Shown: positions 25,908-34,938, counted from the first letter of the stretch. The stretch is 64,000 nucleotides of DNA from Paractinoplanes ovalisporus (GCF_016834655.1 NZ_JAENHP010000016.1:62001-126000); one strand, 5' to 3'. Made by a program: numbers and translations. The notes: generated by a model not told the origin, from the sequence alone.

Positions 25908-26130
25908 CAACCAACGCGAACAGCGCGGACAGCAAAGCGAGCAACGCGAACAACGCGAACAACGCGAACAACGCGAACAACGCGAACAGCAAAGCGAACA
26001 GCGCGGACAGCAAAGCGAGCAACGCGAACAACGCGAAGCGAGCAACGCGCGGACAGCAAAGCGAGCAACGCGAAGAGCGAAGCGAGCAACGCGCGGACAG
26101 GAAACGACCAACACGCGCACCGCAGAACGA
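25908..26130. repeat. 9-bp tandem repeat array (GCGAACAAC)
   Basis: GCGAACAAC and variants (GCGAACAGC, GCGGACAGC, AAAGCGAGC) are iterated without interruption; the purest part is about 25942-25990. This and flanking low-complexity sequence fill the 517-bp gap between the regulator and the next secreted-protein gene. The long open frames across it on both strands are produced by the repeat and have no coding character. Confidence 0.9.
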
Positions 26131-26388
26131 CGCGCTGACGCGGAACGACGACAGCAGGGCAACGCGCACAAGCGCGCACAAGCGCGCACAAGGAGGACAA
26201 GGAGGCGACGAACGGGCGGGGCGGGACCTGACTTTTGTCAGCTACCGCCCCTCACTCCACTCATCGTCAACCGATGACAGCGCTCACTGGGACGGATCTC
26301 CGCAGACATCGAGGCTTGTCGGTGGATGGCGGCGCGGCCGGGGCAGGACTCCGGAGGACGGGCGCCGCACCACACCGGAGGAGGAACG

Positions 26389-26979
26389 ATGACACACCGG
26401 CAACGGCTCACGATGATCGTCGTGACGGTGATCGCGGCCCTGGGGCTGGCCAGCACGGGAGCGAACGCGGCCGCCCCGCCCGAACAAGCAACACCAGCGG
26501 CCACGGCCCCGGGACAAGCAGCACCAGCGGCCAAGGCAGCCGCAATTCCCAGCACACCCGTGACCGGCAGCTTCACGGACGCCAAGGGCGGCACCGGCAC
26601 CTTCGCCGGCAAGTTCACACCCAGGGCGTTCTCGGCGCCGGGCGGCAACCTCGTGGCGACCGGCACCCTGACCGGCACGCTCACCGACTCGACCGGCGCC
26701 GCCGTCGGCACCGTCACCCGTACGGTCAGCGCGCCGGCCGCCATCGCCCTGGCGACCTGCCGCGTGCTCGACCTGACCCTCGGCCCGCTGCATCTCGACC
26801 TGCTCGGCCTCGTGGTCGACCTCAACCAGGTGCACCTGGTCATCACCGCCGTCAGCGCGCCGGGAAACCTGCTCGGCAACCTGCTCTGCGCGATCGCCGG
26901 CCTGCTCGACGGGACCCCCAGCGCCGCCACGCTGGCCGCGATCCTGACCTTCCTGCTGGCACTGCTGGCGCAGCTGTAA
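26389..26979 (+). CDS. Secreted hypothetical protein
   Basis: Protein of 196 aa from ATG 26389 behind GGAGGAGGAAC. A Sec signal peptide (LTMIVVTVIAALGLASTGAN, then AAA) is followed by an Ala/Pro spacer and a Gly/Thr-rich domain (TGSFTDAKGGTGTFAGKFTP), with a hydrophobic, Leu-rich C-terminus containing one Cys pair (TCRVLD and LLCAIAG). This pattern is common among uncharacterised exported proteins of actinomycetes. No enzymatic motif. Confidence 0.8.
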   Translation: MTHRQRLTMIVVTVIAALGLASTGANAAAPPEQATPAATAPGQAAPAAKAAAIPSTPVTGSFTDAKGGTGTFAGKFTPRAFSAPGGNLVATGTLTGTLTDSTGAAVGTVTRTVSAPAAIALATCRVLDLTLGPLHLDLLGLVVDLNQVHLVITAVSAPGNLLGNLLCAIAGLLDGTPSAATLAAILTFLLALLAQL

Positions 26980-27097
26980 CGGGCGGCCGGCGGTAACGGG
27001 CGGGCGGCTCCGACAAGCGAGCGGCGACAAACGGACAGCCGAAACGAGTACCGCTCAGCGGGACTAGCCCTCGGCGATGCCATCGAGCGGAAACCAG

Positions 27098-27134
27098 ACT
27101 GTCACGGCCAGGTGCAGTTCCCGGCCGTGACAGT
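27098..27134. promoter_or_regulatory. Perfect 12-bp inverted repeat before the quinone operon
   Basis: ACTGTCACGGCC at 27098-27109 and GGCCGTGACAGT at 27123-27134, separated by 13 bp, ending 15 bp before the ATG of the monooxygenase gene. It is either an operator of a dimeric regulator or a 5'-UTR stem directly upstream of the ribosome site. No regulator gene is adjacent. Confidence 0.7.
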
Positions 27135-27149
27135 CGAAGGAGAACCGCC

Positions 27150-27509
27150 ATGAGCGATGGACGTCCCGTGCTCCCGGAGCCGGACGAGGACGAGACCGGG
27201 CCCTACACGCATCTGGGTTTTGCGCGGGCCCGGTCCGGCCACGAAGACGAGGTCGAACGCCTGATCCTGGCCCTGGTGGAACCGCTGCGGGCCGAGGAGG
27301 GCGCCCTCGAGTTCCATGTCCACCGCGACCGCGCCGACCGGAGCCTGTTCGTCATCTACGAGATGTTCCGGTCCAAGCCCGACCTCGAGAAGCACCTGGC
27401 ACAGCAGCACACCCGTGATTTCGTACGGGAAATCGCCCCTCATGTCGAAGGCCCGCTGCGGCAACAGTTCCTGCGCATGTCGAGCGCTCTGCCGGCCACG
27501 GTGAGGTGA
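27150..27509 (+). CDS. ABM-domain (quinol) monooxygenase
   Basis: Protein of 119 aa with an antibiotic-biosynthesis-monooxygenase fold: THLGFARARSGHEDEVERLI, ALEFHVHRDRADRSLFVIYE and HLAQQHTRDF. Length and motifs fit YgiN/YcnE-type quinol monooxygenases. First gene of an operon with an FAD monooxygenase (4 bp downstream) and WrbA. Together these suggest oxidation and two-electron reduction of quinones or polyketide-like aromatics. Confidence 0.85.
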   Translation: MSDGRPVLPEPDEDETGPYTHLGFARARSGHEDEVERLILALVEPLRAEEGALEFHVHRDRADRSLFVIYEMFRSKPDLEKHLAQQHTRDFVREIAPHVEGPLRQQFLRMSSALPATVR

Positions 27510-27513
27510 GCCG

Positions 27514-29328
27514 ATGGGCCTCGTCGTGCTGGCCGTCGTGGCCCTGATCCTGGCGTTCGGGCGCCGGGGCTGGGCGGCGATCTCGGGCCGCCCCCTGCCG
27601 CGCGTCCACGTCCGCCCGGGCGCCACGGGCTTCCGCCGGTTCATCGACGGCATCGGAAAACACAAGGGCCAACCCGTTTCCCGTACGGCCACAGCACCGC
27701 ACCCACCAGCAGAAACGGACGACACGCCGGTCGGCACCGAGGTTCTGGTGGTCGGCGCCGGCCCGAGCGGCCTGATGACCGCCGCCCTCCTGCTGCGCCA
27801 GGGCATCGCCGTACGCGTCGTCGACGCCGGCGCGGGCCCGGCCACCGAGTCGCGGGCGTTCGCTGTCCAGGCCCGCACCATCGAACTGTTCCGCTCACTG
27901 GGACTGGCCGACGAACTCCTGCGGCACGGCGTGGTCAACACCGGCATCACGTTCCACATCAAGGGCCGGCCGGTGGGCGGGCTCGACTTCGACCGGGCGC
28001 GGGCCGGCGACACCCCGTACCCGTTCATCCTCATGGCCCCGCAGAACGAGGTCGAGCAGGTGCTGCTGGACGACCTGGCCCGCCACGGCCTCACGGTCGA
28101 GCGCGGCGCCCGGCTGGAATCGCTGACCCAGAACGAGTCCGTCGTCAAGGCACGTCTGAGCACCGGCGAGGTCACCTGCCGCTATCTGGTCGGCGCGGAC
28201 GGCGCCCACAGCACGGTCCGCAAGCAGCTCGGCCTGAGTTTCGCGGGAGACGGGTACGCGCAACGGTTCCTGCTCGCCGACTGCCGCGTGGACTGGCCGT
28301 TCGACCACACCCGGTTCCGCATCTTCATGAACTCCGAGCGCATCGGGCTGTTCCTGCCGCTCGACGGCGCCGCCTGTTCGCGGGTGATGACCACCGACCT
28401 GAGCGGTGGCGACGGACCGCTGGCCCTGGACGAGCTGCAGACCGCGCTGCGTCAGGCGATGCGGGTTCCGGTCACGCTTTCGAATCCAGTGTGGACAACG
28501 CGGTACCGCGCTTCCATCCGCCAGACCGACCGGTACCGGGCCGGCCGCGGGTTCCTCGTGGGCGACGCGGCCCACATCCACTCACCGGCCGGCGGGCAGG
28601 GCATGAACACCGGCCTCCACGACGCGGCCAACCTGGCGTGGAAGCTGGCGGCTGTGCTGCGTACGGGAGCAAGCGACGCGCTGCTGGAGAGCTATCACGA
28701 CGAGCGTCACCCGGTCGGGGTCCGGCTTCTGCGCTTCACCGACCGGCTCTACAAGGTCGCCGCGGCGCTGCCCGGTTGGCGGGGACGCCTGCGCGATCTG
28801 GTCGGGCCGTTCCTGATCGGCCGGATGTCGGCGGCGCCGGTGCCGCACCGCAAGGCGTTCCGGCGGCTGTCCCAGATCGGGATGGCCTACCCGCCGGGCC
28901 CGTTCGTCGTCAACGACCTGCTCTACTCGCTGAACGGGCCGCACGCCGGGCAGCGGGCGCCGGACGCGCGGATCGGCAGCGGGCGTTCGATGTTCGACCT
29001 GCTGACCGGCTACCGGATGCACGTGGTCGCGTTGTCCCGCAAGCCGATCGGTGACGCCGAGACCACCGAACTGACCGCCCGGCTGGGTGAGCTCGGCGCC
29101 GCCACCCACGTGATCGCCCGGGTGGCGTGCCGCCCCGACGAGCGGGTCGAGCACGTCGAGTCGGTGGAGGTCTTCGAGCGGTACGGCCTGACCCACCCGG
29201 ATGCGCAGGCTCTGTTCCTGATCCGCCCCGACGGCCACGTCGCCTGGCGGCGCGACGACCTCGACGTCGAGGCCTGCCGCCGTTTCCTGACCCAGCTGCA
29301 AGGCGGCCGCAGCCGCGCAACCGTGTGA
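27514..29328 (+). CDS. Membrane-anchored FAD-dependent aromatic monooxygenase
   Basis: Protein of 604 aa. Residues 2-16 form a TM helix, followed by about 55 linker residues, unusual for this soluble family. The FAD-binding monooxygenase domain then has VVGAGPSGL, the DG motif VGADGAHSTVRK and the GD motif FLVGDAAHIHSPAGGQGMNT. The C-terminal 150 residues form the thioredoxin-like dimerisation domain of phenol hydroxylase/PgaE-type enzymes. A GAGGTGA site precedes ATG 27514. Closest functional class: hydroxylases of phenols or aromatic polyketides; substrate unknown. Confidence 0.88.
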   Translation: MGLVVLAVVALILAFGRRGWAAISGRPLPRVHVRPGATGFRRFIDGIGKHKGQPVSRTATAPHPPAETDDTPVGTEVLVVGAGPSGLMTAALLLRQGIAVRVVDAGAGPATESRAFAVQARTIELFRSLGLADELLRHGVVNTGITFHIKGRPVGGLDFDRARAGDTPYPFILMAPQNEVEQVLLDDLARHGLTVERGARLESLTQNESVVKARLSTGEVTCRYLVGADGAHSTVRKQLGLSFAGDGYAQRFLLADCRVDWPFDHTRFRIFMNSERIGLFLPLDGAACSRVMTTDLSGGDGPLALDELQTALRQAMRVPVTLSNPVWTTRYRASIRQTDRYRAGRGFLVGDAAHIHSPAGGQGMNTGLHDAANLAWKLAAVLRTGASDALLESYHDERHPVGVRLLRFTDRLYKVAAALPGWRGRLRDLVGPFLIGRMSAAPVPHRKAFRRLSQIGMAYPPGPFVVNDLLYSLNGPHAGQRAPDARIGSGRSMFDLLTGYRMHVVALSRKPIGDAETTELTARLGELGAATHVIARVACRPDERVEHVESVEVFERYGLTHPDAQALFLIRPDGHVAWRRDDLDVEACRRFLTQLQGGRSRATV

Positions 29329-29361
29329 CAACGAAACGACCAGACGACGAAAGGACCGGCC

Positions 29362-29964
29362 ATGGCCAGGGTTCTGGTGCTCTACCACAGCATGTACGGC
29401 CACATCGAGGCGATGGCGGAGGCGGTGGCCGACGGCGCGCGCAGTGTCAGCGGCGCCCAGGTGGCACTCAAACGGGTGCCCGAGACCATGCCCCCGGACG
29501 CGTTCGCCGCCATCGGAGGCCGGGCCGACCAACCGGCCCCGATCGCCGATCCGGCCGAGCTGGCCGACTACGACGCGCTCATCTTCGGCACCGGCACCCG
29601 CTTCGGCAACATGTCCGGCCAGATGCGGACGTTCCTCGACCAGACCGGTGGCCTGTGGGCGTCGGGCGCGCTGGTCGGCAAGGTCGGCTCGGTGTTCGTG
29701 TCGACCGCCACCCAGCACGGCGGCCAGGAGTCGACCGCGCTGTCGTTCCACACCACGCTGCTGCACCACGGGATGGTCGTGGTCGGCCTGCCCTACGCCG
29801 AGCAGCGCCAGATCGGCTTCGACGAGGTCAAGGGCGGCAGCCCGTACGGGGCCAGCACCATCACCGGCATGAAGGGTGAACGCATGCCCAGCGACCTGGA
29901 ACTCAGCATGGCCGGTTTCCAGGGCCGTCACGTCACGCAGATCGCGAGCCGCCTCTTCGGCTGA
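29362..29964 (+). CDS. wrbA: NAD(P)H:quinone oxidoreductase, WrbA type
   Basis: Protein of 200 aa with a flavodoxin-like fold. FMN phosphate loop YHSMYGHIEAMAEAVADGA at 9-27; IFGTGTRFGNMSGQMRTFLD and VSTATQHGGQESTALSFHT match WrbA. Length is typical. It reduces quinones by two electrons, avoiding semiquinones. A GAAAGGA site lies upstream. Third gene of the redox operon. Confidence 0.92.
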   Translation: MARVLVLYHSMYGHIEAMAEAVADGARSVSGAQVALKRVPETMPPDAFAAIGGRADQPAPIADPAELADYDALIFGTGTRFGNMSGQMRTFLDQTGGLWASGALVGKVGSVFVSTATQHGGQESTALSFHTTLLHHGMVVVGLPYAEQRQIGFDEVKGGSPYGASTITGMKGERMPSDLELSMAGFQGRHVTQIASRLFG

Positions 29965-29979
29965 ACGATGCGTGGGGGC

Positions 29980-30657
29980 TCAGCCGGGCCACTCGCCGGT
30001 GCCGACCAGCTTCTCGGCCACGGCCACCAGCCTCTGATTGGTGTCTTGGGAGGTCTTCTTGAGCAGGGCGAAGGCCGCCTCCGGGGTGATCCGCAGCCGC
30101 TCGGCGAGGATGCCTTTGGCCTGCCCGATGAGGTCACGCGATTCCAGGGCGAGCGTCAGCTGGGCCACGCGCCGGCTGTCGGCCAGCGCGAGGGCGGCCA
30201 GCGTCGCGTAGAAGGCCGCCAACCGGCGCTCAGCGGCGGCGAAGGCGTGGGACTGCTCGCCGTAAAGGCTGAGCGTGCCGAGCCGGTGCCCGTCCACCCA
30301 GAGCGGCAGGCACAGCATGCTGCACACTCCCTGAGCGACGGCGGTGGCGGCGATTCCCGGCCACCGCCGGTCGGTTGCGGTGTCGTCGACGACCACTACC
30401 TGCTGGTCGCGGGCGGCGTCGATGCAGGGTCCCGTGTTCTGCTCCTGCTGCAGCCGATCGAGCACGCGCGGTGGATCACCGAGGGTGGCCTTCGGGGTCA
30501 ACCGGCCACGCTCCAGCTCGATAACACCGGCCCACACCGCGGACGGAACCGTCTGCGCGGCCTGGGTGACGATCGCGGTGAGCACGTCCGGCGCCTCGAC
30601 CCGCAGGGCTCGCGCGGTCGAGCTGAACAGTTCGAGCATCTCCTCCGGCTCCGCCAC
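29980..30657 (-). CDS. GAF-ANTAR putative transcription antitermination regulator
   Basis: Protein of 225 aa from GTG 30657 behind AGGGGAG. A GAF sensor domain (about 10-155: NTGPCIDAARDQQVVVVDDT, DRRWPGIAATAVAQGVCSML) is followed by the ANTAR RNA-binding domain (LESRDLIGQAKGILAERLRI, then TPEAAFALLKKTSQDTNQRL). ANTAR proteins bind paired hexanucleotide-loop hairpins to prevent termination. Target RNAs are not evident here. It ends 15 bp from convergent wrbA. Confidence 0.92.
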   Translation of the reverse strand: MAEPEEMLELFSSTARALRVEAPDVLTAIVTQAAQTVPSAVWAGVIELERGRLTPKATLGDPPRVLDRLQQEQNTGPCIDAARDQQVVVVDDTATDRRWPGIAATAVAQGVCSMLCLPLWVDGHRLGTLSLYGEQSHAFAAAERRLAAFYATLAALALADSRRVAQLTLALESRDLIGQAKGILAERLRITPEAAFALLKKTSQDTNQRLVAVAEKLVGTGEWPG

Positions 30658-30795
30658 CGCACTCCCCTCTCGTCCGCGTGGGTCCGACCAGCACGAACAC
30701 AGGAGTAACCCGTTGGAGTCGCCGCAAAACCCCGGGCATCCGTCACCTGATCGGATGCTCCGGCACCGGGACAGGCTCGGTCACCACAGCGTGGT

Positions 30796-31065
30796 TCAGC
30801 TCCCGATGGTGATCTTCCATTCCTTGAGCTGCCGGTCCTTCGTCACCCCGTGGCGGGTGTAAGGGTCCTGGTCGACCAGGGCCTGCGCGGCCTCCTCGTC
30901 GGCGGCGGTGAGCACGATGATGCCGCCGCTGAGATCGGCGAGGGGGCCGGCCAGCCGCAGCGAGCCTTCGGCCTGCAGCTTGGCGAGGTGTTCGAGATGC
31001 TCGGGCCGGCGCTCGGCCCGCTCCGGGGTGTCGTTGTACCCGTACGTGAGGATGAAGTGCTTCAT
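30796..31065 (-). CDS. YciI family protein
   Basis: Protein of 89 aa: MKHFILTYGYNDTPERAERR, HLAKLQAEGSLRLAGPLAD, and QDPYTRHGVTKDRQLKEWKI. This is the small ferredoxin-like fold of the YciI/muconolactone-isomerase group with the conserved His and Asp (HL, D). In catabolic operons such proteins may be hydrolases or isomerases of ring-cleavage products. ATGA overlap with the amidohydrolase makes it the last gene of the molybdenum-hydroxylase operon. Confidence 0.88.
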   Translation of the reverse strand: MKHFILTYGYNDTPERAERRPEHLEHLAKLQAEGSLRLAGPLADLSGGIIVLTAADEEAAQALVDQDPYTRHGVTKDRQLKEWKITIGS

Positions 31066-31982
31066 GACTCAACCCTTCCCGCGTTTCCAAGGCCGTAGAC
31101 CCGGCGGGCCGTACGGGCAAAGATGTCGGCCTGTTCGTCGCCGGTGCGATGCCGCAGGGCGTGTTTCCAGGCGCCGGTGAGCTCGGACGCGCTCGTCCAC
31201 AGTGTCTCGACCGGCAGGTTGGTGCCGAACATGGCCCGGGCCGAGCCGAACTGGTCGAGCACCTCGTCGGCGACGAGCCGGATCAGCCCGGAGTCGACGC
31301 GGTGCACGAACGTTCCCTGACCGGTCAGTTTGACCACGACATTAGGGCAGGCGGCCAGCTCCCGCAGCCCGGCCCGCCATTCGGCGACGACGGCCGGGTC
31401 GGTGTGGTCGGTCAGCATCCCGGCATGGACGAGCACAAATGTCACGCCGGGGTGCTCGGCGACGAGCGCGGCCGCGTCGTGCATCTGCCCGGCGAACACC
31501 TGCAGCTCGAACAGCCAGCCCAGCTCGCCCAGGGCCGCGATGTTGGCCCGGAACACGGGATCCTTCATCCGGTCGGGCCCGTCGGCGAACCGGAATTCCG
31601 GGCGCTCGTGCCAGTGCAGCTGCAGGCGGGTGCCGACCACGAGCGGGCTGATCGCCTGCTGCGCGCGCATAACCTCGGGAGCGTCCGGCGAGAACAGATC
31701 GGCGCTGCCCACGACGGCCATCGGCCAGCCGGTCCGCTCGTGCTCCCCGGCGATCCAGCGCACCTCGTCGACGACCCGCTCCAACGGCCAGTTCGGCTGC
31801 ACATAGACCGAGGCGCGGATGCCGGCCGACGTCGCGTCGCCGATGTACTCCTCGATGAGGTAGTCGCGCCGGATCGGTTCGTACGGACCGAAGATGCGCG
31901 GCACCATCGGCCCGGAGAGCCACGGCATGTCGGCCTGGCGCCAGACGTGGTGGTGCGAGTCGACGATGTCACCCGGATACAT
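31062..31982 (-). CDS. Amidohydrolase-2 family metal-dependent hydrolase
   Basis: Protein of 306 aa from ATG 31982 (MYPGDIVDSHHHVWR); the upstream 21 codons overlap the previous gene without support. TIM-barrel hydrolase with the HxH motif (DSHHHVW), a mid-chain His in FVLVHAGML, and a C-terminal MFGTNLPVE where many relatives have Asp; the Asn form occurs in a subgroup. Relatives include lactonases and decarboxylases of aromatic degradation. It probably opens or hydrolyses a product of the linked hydroxylase. Confidence 0.85.
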   Translation of the reverse strand: MYPGDIVDSHHHVWRQADMPWLSGPMVPRIFGPYEPIRRDYLIEEYIGDATSAGIRASVYVQPNWPLERVVDEVRWIAGEHERTGWPMAVVGSADLFSPDAPEVMRAQQAISPLVVGTRLQLHWHERPEFRFADGPDRMKDPVFRANIAALGELGWLFELQVFAGQMHDAAALVAEHPGVTFVLVHAGMLTDHTDPAVVAEWRAGLRELAACPNVVVKLTGQGTFVHRVDSGLIRLVADEVLDQFGSARAMFGTNLPVETLWTSASELTGAWKHALRHRTGDEQADIFARTARRVYGLGNAGRVES

Positions 31983-33081
31983 GAGAAAACCTTTCCCGTA
32001 CGGCGGTGAGCGCGGTTTCCAGGTCCCGGACCCCGGCCAGCACATCCAGGTCGGGGCGGACCGCCGCCATTCCCCGGGTCAGCGGCCGGTAGGCGGGATC
32101 GCAGGCGAGCGGCGACCACCAGCACAACCGGTGGGCGAGCCGGGACAGCCGGCGGGTGGCCCCGGCCATGGCCCCGCAGTCACCCCGTTCGAGACCGTCG
32201 GACAGGACCAGGACGAGCGCGCCGCGGGACATGGTCACCAGGCGCGTGCTGCCCAGGAACGCCTGCAGGCTCTCGCCGATCCGGGTTCCGCCCTCGGCGT
32301 CGAGCACCAGGTGGGCCAGCGCACCGAGGGCGTCGTCGGTGTCGGGAGCGCGCAACGCCGGGGTCACCCGCGTCAGGCGGGTGCCGAACGTGAAGACCTC
32401 GGCCCGGGCGCAGGTGGCCACGACCGCGTGCGCGAACCGCAGGTAGTCGGCGCTGTACTGCTTCATCGAGCCGGACACGTCGACGAGCACGAGCACGCGG
32501 CGCTCGTGCGGCGGGCGGTGCCGCCAGTGCAGCCGGATCACCTCTCCTTGCGTACGCAGGGACCGGTGGTAGGTGGCGCGGAGGTCCAGGCGCTGGCGGC
32601 GGTGGCCGGGCCGGCTGCGCCGCGAGCGGGTCGCGGGGACGGCCCGGGGCAGCTCACGCGAGATCTGCCGCAGGAGCTCGCGGGCGTGGGAATCGGTGCC
32701 GGCGAACCGGACGACCGATTCCGGGCTGAAGCTCCCCGCCGCGAGCCCGGATCCTCCGCGACCCTGGTCGATGACCGCCTCGCCACTCCCGGAAGCACCG
32801 GTCGGCTGCTCGCCCGCCGAGGTGGCGACCGGCTCCTCGGCGACCACGGAGGCCGTACCGAAGAACTTGTGGAAAACCTCGTCGTAGGCCGCGCGGTCGG
32901 GCTCTGAGGTCACGAGGGTCGCGGCGCCGAGCCAGTAGAGGTCGCCCACTGTGGACGGTGGTAGGGTGTCGACCGCGGTGAAGAAGTCACGCTGTTTGGG
33001 GACCGGGACGGCCAACCCGCGGGCGTGCAGCTGCCGGAGAAAGGCGAACAGGTGGTCCCGCACCGCATCAGCCGACGTCAT
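31969..33081 (-). CDS. CoxE-like VWA-domain protein
   Basis: Protein of 370 aa. The C-terminal half is a von Willebrand factor A domain with the MIDAS motif DVSGSM and downstream LVLSDGLERGD. The N-terminal half (LFAFLRQLHARGLAVPVPKQ, then RDFFTAV) is typical of CoxE. In CO dehydrogenase and other molybdenum hydroxylase clusters CoxE works with the AAA ATPase CoxD in maturing the active site. It overlaps both neighbours by 14 bp. Confidence 0.9.
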   Translation of the reverse strand: MTSADAVRDHLFAFLRQLHARGLAVPVPKQRDFFTAVDTLPPSTVGDLYWLGAATLVTSEPDRAAYDEVFHKFFGTASVVAEEPVATSAGEQPTGASGSGEAVIDQGRGGSGLAAGSFSPESVVRFAGTDSHARELLRQISRELPRAVPATRSRRSRPGHRRQRLDLRATYHRSLRTQGEVIRLHWRHRPPHERRVLVLVDVSGSMKQYSADYLRFAHAVVATCARAEVFTFGTRLTRVTPALRAPDTDDALGALAHLVLDAEGGTRIGESLQAFLGSTRLVTMSRGALVLVLSDGLERGDCGAMAGATRRLSRLAHRLCWWSPLACDPAYRPLTRGMAAVRPDLDVLAGVRDLETALTAVRERFSHVSG

Positions 33082-33937
33082 CGGGAAAGACCTCGCCGGC
33101 GTGGGCCAGGACCAGGGCCACGTCCTCCTCGTTCTTCAGCACCAGGCCGAGTGACGCGCGCAGAGCCTCGGCCGGTTCCGCGCCCTCGGCCGCGAGGACG
33201 AGCGAGCCCTGAGCCCAGGCGATGGCCTCGGCGATCCCGGGCCGTTTCAACGGGTTCAGCGAACGGATGATGTTCACCGAACGCACCAGCCGTTCCGCGC
33301 TGCGCGCGCTGAGCCCCGGAGCCTGGGCCTCGAGGATCGTGCGTTCGCGTTCCGGGTCGGGATAAGGGATCCAGTGGTAGAGGCAGCGGCGTTTCAGGGC
33401 GTCGTGCAGTTCCCGCGTACGGTTCGAGGTGAGCACCACCAACGGCGGGACAGTCGCCGCGATGGTGCCGATCTCGGGGATCGTGATCTGGAAGCCGTCG
33501 AGGAACTCGAGCAGGAACGCCTCGAACTCGCTGTCCGCGCGGTCGATCTCGTCGATGAGCAGCACCGCGCCCCGACGGCTGCGAAGCGCGCGCAACAGGG
33601 GCCGTTCCAGGAGGAATTCGCTCGCGTACAGATCGGCGACGGCCTCGCCCCGCACCTCGGCCGCCCGCAAACTCAGCAACTGCTTGGGATAATCCCACTC
33701 GTAGAGCACCTGGGACACGTCAATGCCCTCGTAGCACTGCAACCGGATCAGTTCGCGGCCCAGCGCGTCGGCCAGCACATGCGAGATCTGCGTCTTGCCG
33801 ACACCGGGCTCCCCCTCCAGCAGCAGCGGCCGGCCGAGCGCGATCGCCAGCCGTACGGCGGTCAGCAGGCCCTCGTCGGCGAAGTAGCGCCGCTCCTCCA
33901 GCTGCCGGTTGAGGGTGTCGCGGCCGGGTGTCGTCAT
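33068..33937 (-). CDS. CoxD-like MoxR-family AAA ATPase
   Basis: Protein of 289 aa from ATG 33937, whose ATGA overlaps the stop of the molybdopterin M gene. Walker A GEPGVGKTQ, Walker B VLLIDEIDRAD, sensor-1 VVLTSNRTRELHDALKRRCL. Partner of the VWA protein encoded next. In Oligotropha CoxD is needed for sulfuration or metal insertion at the active site; a similar chaperone role is inferred here. Confidence 0.92.
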   Translation of the reverse strand: MTTPGRDTLNRQLEERRYFADEGLLTAVRLAIALGRPLLLEGEPGVGKTQISHVLADALGRELIRLQCYEGIDVSQVLYEWDYPKQLLSLRAAEVRGEAVADLYASEFLLERPLLRALRSRRGAVLLIDEIDRADSEFEAFLLEFLDGFQITIPEIGTIAATVPPLVVLTSNRTRELHDALKRRCLYHWIPYPDPERERTILEAQAPGLSARSAERLVRSVNIIRSLNPLKRPGIAEAIAWAQGSLVLAAEGAEPAEALRASLGLVLKNEEDVALVLAHAGEVFPDDVG

Positions 33938-34938
33938 GCGCGCAACGCGTCCAGGCCGCGCAGAACCGACTCGGGGGTGAACGGCATGGTGGTCAGCCGG
34001 ACCCCGCACGCGTCGAAGATGGCGTTGGCGATGGCCGGAATGGGCGCGTTGGCCGTCATCTCGCCGATGCCCTTGGCGCCGAACGGCCCGTTGGAGGCCG
34101 GGCGTTCCAGGATCACGCTGGACTGCACGGGGATCTCGGCCGGGCCCGGCATGAGGTATTCGCAGAAGTCGACCGGCCCGTGGTCGCGCGAGGCCGGATA
34201 GTAGGGCTCGGTCGACTCGAACACGGCGTGCGAGACACCCATCCACCCGCCGCCCTCGACCTGCTGGGCGGCCATCGCGGGATTCAGGGCACGGCCTATC
34301 TCGTACGCGTTGTGGAGGCTGAGCACGGTCACCACGCCGGTCTCGTCGTCGACCTCGACCTCGGCGACCGTGCAGGCGTGGGCCTGGCACGAGTCGGGAT
34401 CCATCTCGCCGGTCTCGGGCACCGGATAGTTGCGCTCCTTGAGGAAGATGCCCCGCCCCGAGATGGTGCGGCCCTGCTTGAAGTGGGCGGCCAGGGTGAT
34501 GTCAGCGATGTGGATCTTCGTCTCGGGGCTGCCCTTGAGCCGTACGAATCCCGTCCCGTCGGTCTCCAGATCGCCCGCGTCGACCTCGAGCTCGTCGGCC
34601 GCCACGGCCAGCATCACGTCGCGGGCCTCACGGGCGGCCATGATGACCGCGTTGCCGACCCGATGGGTGCCCCGGCTGGCGAACGTGCCCATGCAGTGCG
34701 GGCCGGTGTCGGTGTCGGCGGTGTCGACGATGACGTTCTCCATCGGCATGCCCAGCGTCTCGGCCGCGCACTGGGCGACCACGGTCTTGAGCCCCTGACC
34801 CAGGTCGACCGAGGACAGGCTGATGACGAAGGCGCCCATGGTGGTGGCGTGGATCAGCGCCTGGGACGGGTCACCGCCGAGGTTCATGCCGGTGGGGTAG
34901 TTGACCGAGGCGTACCCCCGGCCGCGCAGCAGCGTCAT
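33934..34938 (-). CDS. Molybdopterin-binding subunit, C-terminal half (NdhM-like)
   Basis: Protein of 334 aa equal to the second half of a normal xanthine dehydrogenase-family large subunit (MoCoBD_2). It holds LSSVDLGQGLKTVVAQCAAE and, near the end, FGAKGIGE with the Glu that acts as catalytic base in the family. Its ATG overlaps the stop of the N-terminal half (ATGA) and has its own GAGGAGA, so this is a true separate cistron, not a chance frameshift. A comparable split (L and M) is known in nicotinate dehydrogenase of Eubacterium barkeri. Confidence 0.88.
   Translation of the reverse strand: MTLLRGRGYASVNYPTGMNLGGDPSQALIHATTMGAFVISLSSVDLGQGLKTVVAQCAAETLGMPMENVIVDTADTDTGPHCMGTFASRGTHRVGNAVIMAAREARDVMLAVAADELEVDAGDLETDGTGFVRLKGSPETKIHIADITLAAHFKQGRTISGRGIFLKERNYPVPETGEMDPDSCQAHACTVAEVEVDDETGVVTVLSLHNAYEIGRALNPAMAAQQVEGGGWMGVSHAVFESTEPYYPASRDHGPVDFCEYLMPGPAEIPVQSSVILERPASNGPFGAKGIGEMTANAPIPAIANAIFDACGVRLTTMPFTPESVLRGLDALRA

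Noticed and set aside
25882..26277. 131-codon frame rich in Gln-Arg-Glu
   Set aside because: Entirely made of the 9-bp array; repeat length divisible by three keeps all frames open.
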